DNA of 64,000 nucleotides from an uncultured Corynebacterium sp. (GTDB lineage: Bacteria > Actinomycetota > Actinomycetes > Mycobacteriales > Mycobacteriaceae). The stretch spans positions 62,001-126,000 of the forward strand of contig CAMIFC010000001.1 of NCBI GenBank assembly GCA_946220775.1, written 5' to 3'. Positions 42,658 to 52,014 of the stretch are shown piece after piece. The position numbers and the translations under genes are program-made. The notes below the pieces were generated by a model. That model searched no databases, had not been told where the DNA came from, and worked only from the letters and a program-made list of their open reading frames with translations. Position 1 is the first letter of the stretch. Every line of letters starts with the position of its first letter.

Positions 42658-43160
42658 TGTCCAACGTTCACACTCTGTCAGTTCTGTGTGAAGACGTCGA
42701 TGGCATCATCTCTCGAATCTCGGGAATGTTCACCCGCCGAGCGTTCAGCATCATTTCGATCAGCTCCGGCCGCACTGAGGTCGAAGGCATCAACCGCATC
42801 ACCATTGTGGTTGAGGGCGAGGACATTGTCGTTGAGCAGATCACCAAGCAGCTCAACAAGCTGGTTCCTGTGATCAAGGTGTCTCGTCAGGATCCAAACT
42901 CCACGGTGACGCGAAGCTTGCTGATGGTGAAGGTGTCCGCCAACAACGAGAACCGCACCCAGGTTGTCGATGCTGCGGCGTTGTTCCGCGCTCACGTTAT
43001 TGACGTCGGACCGGATTCGTTGATCATTGAGGCGACGGGAACCCCGTCCAAGCTGCAGGCCATGCTGGATGTCCTGGAGCCGTTCGGGATCCGCGAGCTC
43101 ATCGAATCGTCAATGACGGCTATGAGCCGTGGCCCGAAGTCGATGTACCCATCGAAGTAG
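42657..43160 (+). CDS. ilvN: Acetohydroxyacid synthase regulatory subunit
   Basis: Subunit of 167 residues that activates IlvB and confers valine inhibition. The N-terminal ACT domain reads LSVLCEDVDGIISRISGMFTRRAFSIISI, with the usual glycine and asparagine-region contacts, followed by the ALS_ss C-terminal domain (LLMVKVSANNENRTQVVDAAALFRAHVIDV). It begins within the ilvB stop (TAATG) after an AAGGGGAG site. Normal length for the actinobacterial form. Confidence 0.96.
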   Translation: MSNVHTLSVLCEDVDGIISRISGMFTRRAFSIISISSGRTEVEGINRITIVVEGEDIVVEQITKQLNKLVPVIKVSRQDPNSTVTRSLLMVKVSANNENRTQVVDAAALFRAHVIDVGPDSLIIEATGTPSKLQAMLDVLEPFGIRELIESSMTAMSRGPKSMYPSK

Positions 43161-43201
43161 CACCCTTGCGTGGTTGTCTGAATGGCAATCATGCGAATTC
43201 G

Positions 43202-43233
43202 GTGCCGGGCGTAGCGTGGGTAGCGTCCGGCAC
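43202..43233 (+). terminator. Inverted repeat downstream of ilvN
   Basis: GTGCCGG (43202-43208) pairs with CCGGCAC (43227-43233) over an 18-nt loop containing two GTAGCGT copies. There is no T run. It could stabilise or partly terminate the ilvBN message before ilvC. Confidence 0.35.
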
Positions 43234-43268
43234 TACCCCATGTTTCACTAAATGGACATAATGATCTC

Positions 43269-43303
43269 ATGTGGTGATATCCTTCTGGTAGGGTAGACCA
43301 CAT
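43269..43303. promoter_or_regulatory. Inverted repeat spanning the ilvC promoter
   Basis: ATGTGGT (43269-43275) and ACCACAT (43297-43303) frame a -10-like TAGGGT (43289-43294). The perfect 7-bp arms, about 28 bp centre to centre, suit two faces of DNA bound by a regulator. The ilvC site AAGGAAGG follows. Confidence 0.4.
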
Positions 43304-43330
43304 TGAAATCATGACAAAGGAAGGTTTTCC

Positions 43331-44344
<1,014 letters not shown>

Positions 44345-44363
44345 TTTTCTAGGCGCCGGATCT

Positions 44364-44391
44364 AAGAAAGCGTCGTATGCGGTGCTTTCTT
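44364..44391 (+). terminator. Hairpin just after ilvC
   Basis: AAGAAAGC (44364-44371) pairs with GCTTTCTT (44384-44391). The loop has 12 nt. It precedes the stronger terminator by about 40 nt. Confidence 0.55.
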
Positions 44392-44428
44392 GACCGGCTA
44401 AAGCCCGTCAGGTCATGCCAATAAAGGT

Positions 44429-44468
44429 AAGGAAGGGGCTGTGGGAAGATACCCACAGCCCCTTCCTT
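44429..44468. terminator. Bidirectional terminator between ilvC and the DUF5129-like gene
   Basis: AAGGAAGGGGCTGTGGG and its exact complement form a 17-bp stem with the 6-nt loop AAGATA. The ends are T- or A-rich on either strand. It separates convergent genes. Confidence 0.88.
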
Positions 44469-44479
44469 CGTCGTTGCCA

Positions 44480-45964
44480 CTACCAGCTAGACGAACCACC
44501 GCCACCAGCGAACCCGCCGCTGAAGCCCGTGTTTGTACCGGAAGAACCTGACGATGACTGCGCCGCTTGCGTGTCGGAGTCATTCCACGACACAAGCAGG
44601 TACCAAGGGATCCAGTCGCTATAGGAATACCCTGGGCGCCAATCGCGATCCCGAAGAGTAGGTGCGGAGTGTTTCGACATCTTCAGATGCTTCATGTCCT
44701 TTGCAGCCAGCTCCATCGCGTGGCTTTGATCGGAAATCGCCCTAGCCAGTTCGTCCATGAAGTTCGGGGCTTCGAGATTGTTGCTGAGCCACTCCAACTG
44801 TTCTGAGACGCGCTGCAGCTGCAGCTTCGCTTCATCGTTTTCCACCTCGAATAGGGCGCTGGACACATCGTGTCGCATTTCCCGGATCTCCCGTTCGCGC
44901 ACGACTGTATCGCCATTTTCCAGTTGGAACATGACGTTGATGTTGTCTTCCGCGTTGCCCATCGACTCGATCACTTCATGAGCCTTCCCGATCTCGTGGC
45001 GCTTCGAGTAGAACTGTTTATCCGTGCTGTCCAATGTCAGCCCCAGGGCGCCGACGGCTTGGTCAAGCTTCAGGAAGTCATCACGGATGCTTTCCCATTG
45101 TGACCGTAATTCCGCATTGGCCAGCGGGGAGGTCAGCGAGTGTGCACGAATATCCAACGCCTCCAGGCGCTGGGCCAAGTCGCCGTAGCGCTTCGAGATG
45201 GTGTCAAACTGTTCCCGTGCAGTTTTGATTGCTCGACGACGTGCCCATCGATAGAAATAGACGCCGCCACCTGCCGCTGCCACGCCGCCTCCGCCCAATG
45301 CAATAGCAGTCATTTTTTGTTCGTTATCTTTTTTGTTTTGGAGTTCTTGAGCAAGCTCAAGGTCAGCTGCCGTTTGTGCACCATAGAGCAGACCGAGCGC
45401 GAAGTTGTTCCTTTTGAACGGTTCCTTCATGCGCTCCAAGGACTCATTGAGGTGCGGGCCTTCGAACATGTCGAGTGCAGCACAGACATCATTGCCGCAG
45501 TAAATGCCGTTGTTTCGGGACTCGGTACCAACCGCCACGATCAACGATCCATCCGCAAACGTCGCGCCTTCGCCCCGGCCATCGGGCAGCAGTTCGGGGC
45601 GCTCACGGGAGAGAAACTCGGTGATTTGATCGTTGAAGTTACTGCTGTCACCAGGAATGACGATGTAGGTCACGTCGCGAACTTCATCGGGGAAGTCGAT
45701 CTTCTGGGTGTCCTTCATCAGGGACTTGCGTGCTGTAGGTTTCAGGATGTGAGTGGGGTCTTCGACCTGAACAGTCGTGCGTCCCGTCTTGGTGCTTGCC
45801 GCGGAGCCCCCAGCGGATTCGGAGAAGAACGTATTCGGTTGTCCCTGCGAGCTGTCAAAAGCGCTCGCGGCGGGGGTGGCGTAGAGCCCTCCGACGAGGC
45901 AGGCAGCCGCAAGTGCCGTGGCCCGCGCTGTTTTTCGAGGCGTGAAGGCGCATTTATTGGTCAT
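44480..45964 (-). CDS. Secreted/membrane protein of the TPM / DUF5129 type
   Basis: Protein of 494 residues. A signal peptide (ATALAAACLVGGLYATPAASA) is followed by a TPM-like domain (about 60-200; VTYIVIPGDSS, GSLIVAVGTESRNNGIYCGNDV), one membrane helix (MTAIALGGGGVAAAGGGVYFY, about 220-240) and a cytoplasmic helical region of about 200 residues that reads as coiled coil. The end FSGGFAGGGGSSSW is the glycine-rich tail of TPM proteins. Similar proteins are found in corynebacteria; their function is unproven, with envelope roles suggested. It lies alone, convergent to ilvC. Confidence 0.8.
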   Translation of the reverse strand: MTNKCAFTPRKTARATALAAACLVGGLYATPAASAFDSSQGQPNTFFSESAGGSAASTKTGRTTVQVEDPTHILKPTARKSLMKDTQKIDFPDEVRDVTYIVIPGDSSNFNDQITEFLSRERPELLPDGRGEGATFADGSLIVAVGTESRNNGIYCGNDVCAALDMFEGPHLNESLERMKEPFKRNNFALGLLYGAQTAADLELAQELQNKKDNEQKMTAIALGGGGVAAAGGGVYFYRWARRRAIKTAREQFDTISKRYGDLAQRLEALDIRAHSLTSPLANAELRSQWESIRDDFLKLDQAVGALGLTLDSTDKQFYSKRHEIGKAHEVIESMGNAEDNINVMFQLENGDTVVREREIREMRHDVSSALFEVENDEAKLQLQRVSEQLEWLSNNLEAPNFMDELARAISDQSHAMELAAKDMKHLKMSKHSAPTLRDRDWRPGYSYSDWIPWYLLVSWNDSDTQAAQSSSGSSGTNTGFSGGFAGGGGSSSW

Positions 45965-46023
45965 GGCATTATTGTTCCATAATGCAAGGGCACTTATTGG
46001 GTGCAGTTTGTTTTATGTTTCGC

Positions 46024-46831
46024 TTATATTCCGCGTTTCATGATCCAGGCCAGAATCTCCGCGTCGTCCGTTGCGGTGATTGTCTGTTCCCCGGCGTCCG
46101 TCATTCTTAGGACGTCACCCGCATTCAGTTCTCCAGCGTCCGCTTGCCTGATCTGGCCGGAGACTACGAATAGGTGAATGAAAGCGCCGTTGGGCACGTT
46201 GAGTTCATCGTCAGTTGTTGGCCGTGCTGCGAGCAGGGTGGCGTCCGAATTGCCGATGGGCAACGGGGCAGTGGCGGGGGACTGAGAAGCGGCGAACTGC
46301 GAGGCTGGCACCTCCGCGCCGGTGGCGATGGTGACCCACTGGCCGGAACTCAAGGCCTCGGTGAAGTCCGCGGTCGAGTGGCGGGGTGGGGTGTCGGCGG
46401 TGTCCGGCATGATCCACATTTGAATCACCCGCAGGTGCTCCCGCTGGATGAATCCGGCTGCGTTGACCTCGGTGTGGCGCACCCCGCTGCCTGCGCTGAT
46501 GGCTTGGGCTTGGCCAGGGCGGATGATACTTTCGCCTCCCTGGGAATCGCGGTGGCGTAGGGCGCCGTCAGCGATCCAGGTGACGATTTCTAGATTGTCG
46601 TGCTGGTGCATATCGAAGCCGGCCCCCGGGGAGACTGTGTCATCGTTATGTAACAGGAGTAAGCCGAAGGCGTTGTCTTCGAGTTTGAAGCTCCCCCGTG
46701 GCGGGGAAGGACTGGTGCGATCGAACGTCTCCGCCGGGCCAGACTTGGCGTTCGTCGGCGCGGATTACCCGAATGTTGGGGTTGGTGGCGGTGGTGGAAC
46801 CAGGGTGGGTGACAGCATTTGTGGGTGACAT
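46024..46831 (-). pseudogene. Pirin-family (YhaK-like) cupin, frameshifted
   Basis: Two overlapping frames together make one pirin. The N-terminal part begins at ATG 46831, which has TATAAT 7 nt upstream, and runs to NIRVIRADERQVWPGG. The rest resumes one frame over at ETFDRTSPSPPRGSFKLED and continues to 46024, with the cupin metal ligands in FDMHQHDN and GVRHTEVN. The shift lies at about 46722-46741, in a G/C run; one extra base in GGGCC would explain it. The downstream frame has no proper start before the internal ATG at 46611, so 46024-46611 alone would lack the conserved N-terminus. Pirins oxidise flavonoids or act as redox-linked cofactors. It may be a true pseudogene or an assembly error. 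Confidence 0.72.
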
Positions 46832-46839
46832 GTCACTAA

Positions 46840-47484
46840 TTATATGTCCTTTTGGGAATTCTGCCTCTTTGCGCGGATCCACTCGATCAGCGCACCACCC
46901 GCGATCGGGATCAGGGAAGCAATGACAACCCCGATGGTGATGCCTTCGATCGAGCTAGCAATGTTCGGGATTCCACCCAAAAAGTAACCAATGGCAACCA
47001 TTGAACCGACCCACGCGACAGCACCCGTCACGTTCCAGACCGCGAAATGCCGATAGTGCATACCGGCGGTTCCTGCAGCCAGTGGCACGTAGGTTCGGAT
47101 GATCGGAATGAAACGACCGATAATGAGCGCTAAGGGCCCCCGTCGGTGGAAAAACTCTTCAGCTTTTTCCAGGCGTTCCAGTTTGAGCAGCTTGGCGTCC
47201 TTTTTGAAAAGCTTTCGGCCGAAGCGATGGCCGAGATAAAAACCGGCCTGATCGCCTGCGACGGCAGCGCAACCGCTGACCAGCAGGATCTGCCAGATGC
47301 TCACGTTGAGCGGCCCGTGGAGCATCGCGGCGGTGATGAGGAGCGAATCGCCGGGCAAGAATGGAAACAGAAGCCCAGACTCGATAAAAACGATCAGCCC
47401 CATGCCCCACAGAACCCATGGACCAAAGCTTTGCAGCCAGGTCTCGGCATCCATCAGTTGATGAAGCGAATCCAAAATACTCAA
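46840..47484 (-). CDS. DedA/SNARE-associated family membrane protein
   Basis: Integral membrane protein of 214 residues. The DedA motifs are FIESGLLFPFLPGDSLLI near the N-terminus, GDQAGFYLGHRFGRK, and FFHRRGPLALIIGRFIPIIRTYVPLAAGTAGM with the arginines needed for transport. Members recycle undecaprenyl phosphate or other lipids across the membrane. The TTG start is preceded by a weak GGA site. It lies downstream of the PAP2 gene on the same strand; both act on polyprenyl or lipid phosphates, so a shared role in lipid carrier recycling is reasonable. Confidence 0.92.
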   Translation of the reverse strand: MSILDSLHQLMDAETWLQSFGPWVLWGMGLIVFIESGLLFPFLPGDSLLITAAMLHGPLNVSIWQILLVSGCAAVAGDQAGFYLGHRFGRKLFKKDAKLLKLERLEKAEEFFHRRGPLALIIGRFIPIIRTYVPLAAGTAGMHYRHFAVWNVTGAVAWVGSMVAIGYFLGGIPNIASSIEGITIGVVIASLIPIAGGALIEWIRAKRQNSQKDI

Positions 47485-47624
47485 AGGCGATCCATTTCTT
47501 GTTGTGTTGCAAGCTCTCGCTGCGAAGCTTGTCTGGCTGTGACACGAAGCAAGTAGGTCGTGAGAAAGACGTGCCAGGGCGGTCAGGGTGTGTGGGTAGA
47601 ACGAACGCGATTATTGCGATCGGT

Positions 47625-48428
47625 TTATTTTAAGTCACTTTCCGCCGCGTGGATAGGAGAGTCTGAGATCCACCGAGACAACAACCCCGAATCAAGGAGC
47701 CAATGAAGGAGATTCTCGCAGCAAGCCCACACGAATGGCGTGATGCTCAGCGACCACATGGCCGCGCCCAGAGAATCGGTGGGGAAGTGCACACCACGCG
47801 TGAATACCGTGATCGCAATGATGATCACGCAACAAGCACCGATCAAGGCGGTGACCACCAACGTGGTGACTGATGCGTGGGACCGGAGTTTTGTCGGATC
47901 GAGCCCGCGGTAGACCAGCAGGAAAACCACGACCGAGACAACAGTGACGATGGTTGTGTGCCCACTCGGGAAGCTCAGATCGGAGGGGTGCGTACTGGGA
48001 GGATTTGCCAGGTAGTCCCACACTGGGCGTGGTCGCGCGATGATGGCTTTGACGACGAGCACGCCTGTCCAGCTGATTAGCACGGTGACGCCAGCCACCA
48101 AAGGGCGAATCACCCGGCGCGTGATGAGCATGAGTATCAGCATTGCTGCCGTGACGAAGAACGGCATGTACGAGCCTCGCAGCGTCTGGTAAATCCCGTC
48201 TACTGCGCTTCGCCAACCGCCGGTCAGCTCGCGGTTGAAAAACTGGGTGACTGGCAGGTCGAAAGCCGAATTCTGAACCGTGAAGCCCAGGATGAACGTG
48301 GCTATCACGCCAATGCAAGCGAGGATTGCCGGCTGTGCGAGTCCGGGCGCGACCCTGCGCGGGGCTGCAGCGTCGGAGAAAGAATCATAAGGAGGGGAGT
48401 CATGAGGATAAGCATGATAATTAAGCAT
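47625..48428 (-). CDS. PAP2-family membrane phosphatase
   Basis: Lipid phosphatase of 267 residues with about six membrane helices. The three signature blocks are KAIIARPRP, PSGHT and TRGVHFPTDSLGA, with the catalytic histidines in blocks two and three. It could dephosphorylate undecaprenyl pyrophosphate or phosphatidate. The N-terminal 35 residues are hydrophilic. The 140-nt gap to the DedA gene has no clear signal. Confidence 0.92.
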   Translation of the reverse strand: MLNYHAYPHDSPPYDSFSDAAAPRRVAPGLAQPAILACIGVIATFILGFTVQNSAFDLPVTQFFNRELTGGWRSAVDGIYQTLRGSYMPFFVTAAMLILMLITRRVIRPLVAGVTVLISWTGVLVVKAIIARPRPVWDYLANPPSTHPSDLSFPSGHTTIVTVVSVVVFLLVYRGLDPTKLRSHASVTTLVVTALIGACCVIIIAITVFTRGVHFPTDSLGAAMWSLSITPFVWACCENLLHWLLDSGLLSRWISDSPIHAAESDLK

Positions 48429-48546
48429 GGTGGACTATCTTTGCAGGGTTGGATGCAGACTTGATACTTGCCCTGTATTTGCCCTCGTGGCCACCCCGCG
48501 ATGATTTTCCCCGTGGCGCCCGCTAACCGCTGGTAGCCTGAGCCAC

Positions 48547-48918
48547 ATGGATAAATGGAGCACCGGCCCGTTTGACAATGAAGAAGCCCGCGAGACCCTC
48601 GCCGAGGTTCGCAACGGTGAATTACTGCTCGACGCGTTATTGCCCAGCCCCACGCAGCGGTTCATCGACGCTGACCAGGGTGCGATTATCGTCGCGTTAG
48701 CTCACCTTTCCGATTCTTCGGACGCCAACCTGCCCGAGGGGATTACCGCCAAGCACGTCGCTGAGCTGCGCACACCGGAAGTTAGGGAACGTCTCCGCCA
48801 AGCACTTGAGGCTGTCGTGATGGATCCGACTGTGTCAGGCCTGTGCGGTGAGTGGCAGGAGGCCGGCGCAGAAAAGTTCCATGAGTGGAAGGCAATTTCT
48901 CACGCTGCACTGCACTAG
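48547..48918 (+). CDS. DUF4259-family protein
   Basis: Cytosolic protein of 123 residues, beginning MDKWSTGPFDNEEA, which with the W-G-x-G-x-F-x-N-D-x-A pattern marks DUF4259. No catalytic motif or known function. TAGCCT lies 7 nt before the ATG (leaderless). An octamer copy lies in the gene at 48720. It precedes the COG0523 gene but has an independent promoter on that side. Confidence 0.82.
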   Translation: MDKWSTGPFDNEEARETLAEVRNGELLLDALLPSPTQRFIDADQGAIIVALAHLSDSSDANLPEGITAKHVAELRTPEVRERLRQALEAVVMDPTVSGLCGEWQEAGAEKFHEWKAISHAALH

Positions 48919-48977
48919 CTGCAAGGCCTGCAGCGCAACGGTGGCGCGATGAGTGGCGCTGCTTGCCGCCCAGGAGA

Positions 48978-49006
48978 TGGAAATCATTCCCGTTAGGGTT
49001 TATGAT
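48978..49006 (+). promoter_or_regulatory. Promoter with Zur-like box for the COG0523 gene
   Basis: TGGAAATCATTCCCG (48978-48992) resembles the actinobacterial Zur palindrome TGAAAATCATTTTCA at 11 of 15 positions by eye. It covers the -35 position (TGGAAA) exactly 17 nt from the -10 TATGAT (49001-49006), which is 7 nt from the ATG. A repressor here would block RNA polymerase. Confidence 0.5.
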
Positions 49007-49013
49007 TTTTGCC

Positions 49014-50162
49014 ATGCCTAATCAGACCGACCAACAAACCCATCCGACCTCCCAACCGGCTCAGTCGAATACCACACCGGTGACCGTGCTCTCGGGATTC
49101 CTCGGTAGCGGTAAAACCACGCTGCTCAACGACGTTCTCGCCAATCGCGAAGGCCGCAAGATCGCGGTGATCGTCAATGACTTCTCCGAGGTCAACATCG
49201 ACGCCGCCCTGATTGCCGGCGAAGGTCACCTCGAGCGCGGCGAGGATAAATTCGTCGAACTGACCAATGGTTGCATCTGCTGCACTCTGCGCGAAGACCT
49301 CATCGATTCCGTCACCAAACTCGCCGATGACGGCCGATTCGACCACATTCTCATCGAATCCACCGGCATCTCCGAACCCATGCCCGTGGCCGCCACCTTC
49401 GACTGGCGCTTCGAAGACGGCACCCGACTAGCAGACAACGCACCCCTCGACACGATGGTCACCCTCGTCGACGCGGCCCAATTCCTCACGCAGATCTCCA
49501 CCCGCCGTTCTCTACAGGACGCCAACCTGGCTGTAGGGGAGCAAGACGAGCGCACCATTGCCGACCTGCTCGTGGATCAAGTTGAATTCGCCGACGTCAT
49601 CTACATCACCAAGCCCGATTTGGTGGACAATAAACAGCTGGAAGCGGTGAAGCAGCTTGTTCATCGGATGAATCCGCGTGCGCGGGTTGGCGTCCTGAAA
49701 AATGGGCAGGAAGAAGGTGGCGAATCGGTGACTTCGCAGATCCTCGGTGCGCAGCTCTACGACGAGGCGACGGCACGCGCCTACGAGGGCTACGCTGACG
49801 AATTGGCGAACCCGCACACGCCGGAAACGGAAGAGTATGGAATCTCCTCTGTGGTTTTTCGGGGGGAGCGGCCGTTTGACCGTAAGCGCCTGATTGACGC
49901 GCTACGCTCCACGAAAGGTATGGTGCGCTCCAAGGGATATTGCTGGATCGCGGACCGGGTAGAGCTGGCTCAGGTATGGCACCAAGCTGGTCCTGACCTG
50001 CGCATTCAGCCAGCTGCACGGTGGGTCGATGCCGGAATGCAGCCAGGCAACGAGATCGTATTGATCGGAGTGAACTTCGACGCTGAGGCTGCACTCGCGA
50101 AGTTTGAAGCCGCGCAGCTGAGCGATGCGGAGGCCGCGGAGTTGCTGTCCATGCGGGGGTAG
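49014..50162 (+). CDS. COG0523/CobW-family GTPase, putative metal chaperone
   Basis: GTP-dependent metallochaperone of 382 residues. Walker A is GFLGSGKTTLLND, the metal-binding CxCC motif is TNGCICCTLREDL, and the guanine-specificity region is TKPDLVD. The CobW C-terminal domain (SSVVFRGERPFDRKRLIDAL) is present. Members supply zinc to client enzymes during shortage and are often under Zur; a Zur-like box overlaps the promoter here. No paralogous ribosomal protein or other zinc gene is adjacent. The ATG at 49014 fits a leaderless transcript; upstream ATG 49002 lies inside the -10 box. Confidence 0.9.
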   Translation: MPNQTDQQTHPTSQPAQSNTTPVTVLSGFLGSGKTTLLNDVLANREGRKIAVIVNDFSEVNIDAALIAGEGHLERGEDKFVELTNGCICCTLREDLIDSVTKLADDGRFDHILIESTGISEPMPVAATFDWRFEDGTRLADNAPLDTMVTLVDAAQFLTQISTRRSLQDANLAVGEQDERTIADLLVDQVEFADVIYITKPDLVDNKQLEAVKQLVHRMNPRARVGVLKNGQEEGGESVTSQILGAQLYDEATARAYEGYADELANPHTPETEEYGISSVVFRGERPFDRKRLIDALRSTKGMVRSKGYCWIADRVELAQVWHQAGPDLRIQPAARWVDAGMQPGNEIVLIGVNFDAEAALAKFEAAQLSDAEAAELLSMRG

Positions 50163-50293
50163 CACATCGCAGCGCAAAGCGAAGCGTTATGCTAAATACG
50201 TCGCGCGCCATCATTTTGGTCAGGCGTGGGAACCCTCGGTCGACGCGGTCGTTTCGGCCAGAGGGGAAATACGTACATTCAGGAGATATTCCC

Positions 50294-51886
50294 TTGAGCA
50301 CCAACAACCGTCCGGTTGTCCTCATCGCAGACAAGCTTGCCCAATCCACCGTCGACGCGCTTGGCGATTCCGTCGAAGTCCGCTGGGTAGATGGCCCAAA
50401 CCGTCCAGAACTACTGAAGGCAGTCGTCGACGCAGACGCACTGCTGGTTCGTTCCGCCACCACTGTTGACCAGGAAGTCCTCGACGCCGCCCAAAACCTG
50501 AAGATCGTCGGTCGCGCCGGCGTGGGCCTGGACAACGTCGACATCCCAGCCGCCACCGCCAAGGGCGTGATGGTTGCCAACGCTCCAACGTCCAACATTC
50601 ACTCCGCATGTGAGCACGCGATCAGCCTGCTGCTGAGCACCGCCCGCCAAATCCCCGCAGCCGATAAGACGCTGCGTGACGGCGAGTGGAAGCGTTCCTC
50701 CTTCAAGGGCGTGGAAATCCTGGGCAAGACCGTCGGTATCGTCGGCTTCGGCCACATTGGTCAGCTGTTCGCCCAGCGCCTCGCCGCTTTCGAGACGGAC
50801 ATCATCGCTTATGACCCATACGCCAACCCAACCCGCGCAGCGCAGCTGGGTGTGGAACTGGTTGAGCTCGAAGAGCTGATGAGCCGTTCCGACTTCGTGA
50901 CGATCCACCTGCCTAAGACTGAAGAAACTGCAGGCATGTTCGACGCTGACCTGCTGGCGAAGGCCAAGAAGGGGCAGATCATCATCAACGCCGCCCGCGG
51001 TGGCCTGGTTGATGAGGCCGCACTGGCTGAGGCCATCAAGTCCGGACATATCCGCGGCGCTGGTTTCGACGTTTACGCCACTGAGCCATGCACTGACTCC
51101 CCGCTGTTCGAGCTCGACGAAGTTGTCGTGACCCCACACCTGGGCGCATCGACCGTCGAAGCCCAGGACCGGGCCGGTACCGATGTGGCTGCTTCCGTGC
51201 TGAAGGCGCTGTCCGGCGACTTCGTTCCAGACGCCGTCAACGTGTCCGGCGGGCGCGTCTCCGAAGAGGTCGCGCTGTGGCTGGGTCTGGCGACGAAGCT
51301 GGGCTCCGTTGCCGCCAAGTTTGTGGATGCTGCTCCGGCCTCCGTGAAGGTCACCGCCCGCGGCGAGCTGTCGAGCGAGTCCGTGGACGCGCTGGGCTTG
51401 GCTGCACTGCGTGGCGTGTTCGCCGGCGTGCTGGATGAGCAGGTCACCTTCGTGAACGCACCATCCATCGCGGAGCAGCGCGGTGTTGCTCTCGATGTTG
51501 AGTCTCACGATGAATCGGTGACGCACCGCAGCGTGCTTGAGGTGCAGATCGTGGCAGCCGATGGTTCCACGGCGACGGTCATCGGCGCACTGACCGGCCT
51601 GGAGCGCATCGACAAGATCGTGCGCATCAACGACCGTGGCTTGGACCTGCGCGCTGAGGGCCACAACCTGTTCCTAGTTTACCGTGACCAGACTGGCGCC
51701 TTGGGCCGCATCGGCACCCTGCTGGGTGGCGAGGGCATCGGCATTCAGGCTGCGGGTCTGTCCCCGAACACCGAGGATGGCACGGCAACGCTGGTTCTGC
51801 GCGTGGATGCCACCCTCAGCGACGACCAGCTGTCGAAGCTGAAGGACGAGCTCGACGCTCAGATCGCGTTCCAGTTGGCGTTTTAG
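50294..51886 (+). CDS. serA: D-3-phosphoglycerate dehydrogenase
   Basis: First enzyme of serine synthesis, 530 residues, the long actinobacterial type. N-terminal substrate and NAD domains (VGRAGVGLDNVDIPAAT, GIVGFGHIGQLFAQRL, INAARGGLVDE, catalytic histidine in VVTPHLGAST), then the allosteric substrate-binding domain and a C-terminal ACT domain (HNLFLVYRDQTGALGRIGTLLGG) for serine feedback. I chose the TTG at 50294 because AGGAGA lies at good spacing and 530 residues is, from memory, the C. glutamicum length. TATGCT at about 50189-50194 gives a leader of about 90 nt. Confidence 0.96.
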   Translation: MSTNNRPVVLIADKLAQSTVDALGDSVEVRWVDGPNRPELLKAVVDADALLVRSATTVDQEVLDAAQNLKIVGRAGVGLDNVDIPAATAKGVMVANAPTSNIHSACEHAISLLLSTARQIPAADKTLRDGEWKRSSFKGVEILGKTVGIVGFGHIGQLFAQRLAAFETDIIAYDPYANPTRAAQLGVELVELEELMSRSDFVTIHLPKTEETAGMFDADLLAKAKKGQIIINAARGGLVDEAALAEAIKSGHIRGAGFDVYATEPCTDSPLFELDEVVVTPHLGASTVEAQDRAGTDVAASVLKALSGDFVPDAVNVSGGRVSEEVALWLGLATKLGSVAAKFVDAAPASVKVTARGELSSESVDALGLAALRGVFAGVLDEQVTFVNAPSIAEQRGVALDVESHDESVTHRSVLEVQIVAADGSTATVIGALTGLERIDKIVRINDRGLDLRAEGHNLFLVYRDQTGALGRIGTLLGGEGIGIQAAGLSPNTEDGTATLVLRVDATLSDDQLSKLKDELDAQIAFQLAF

Positions 51887-51892
51887 CTGACC

Positions 51893-51917
51893 GGGGGGTG
51901 TTATACCCCCTCATTTT
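51893..51917 (+). terminator. serA terminator
   Basis: GGGGGT-gttat-ACCCCC stem (51894-51910) followed by TCATTTT. It begins 6 nt after the serA stop. Confidence 0.75.
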
Positions 51918-51920
51918 ACG

Positions 51921-51986
51921 AACCTCGAAGTCCCAACCTCGAATAGGGTCTAAAACCCGTCTATTCGAGGTTGGGACTTCGAGGTT
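51921..51986. repeat. 66-bp structure with perfect 26-bp inverted arms
   Basis: The arm at 51921-51946 (starts AACCTCGAAGTCCC) is the exact complement of 51961-51986, over a 14-nt loop. Each arm itself carries AACCTCGAA twice in tandem, 14 nt apart. It lies between convergent serA and the ABC permease. I found no second copy in the window. A bidirectional terminator, a repeat-family member or a recombination site are all open. Confidence 0.9.
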
Positions 51987-52014
51987 GGTGCAAAAGGAGG
52001 GCTGGCCGCCCCGA

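Noticed and set aside
46646..46882. Separate small gene upstream of pirin
   Set aside because: Its conserved part (IRVIRADERQVWP) is the pirin N-terminus, so it was joined to the frameshifted pirin. The rest of the frame is out of phase.
51893..51986. Insertion sequence or MITE at the 26-bp inverted repeat
   Set aside because: No transposase, no flanking target duplication that I can see, and no second copy in the window. Kept only as an unexplained repeat.
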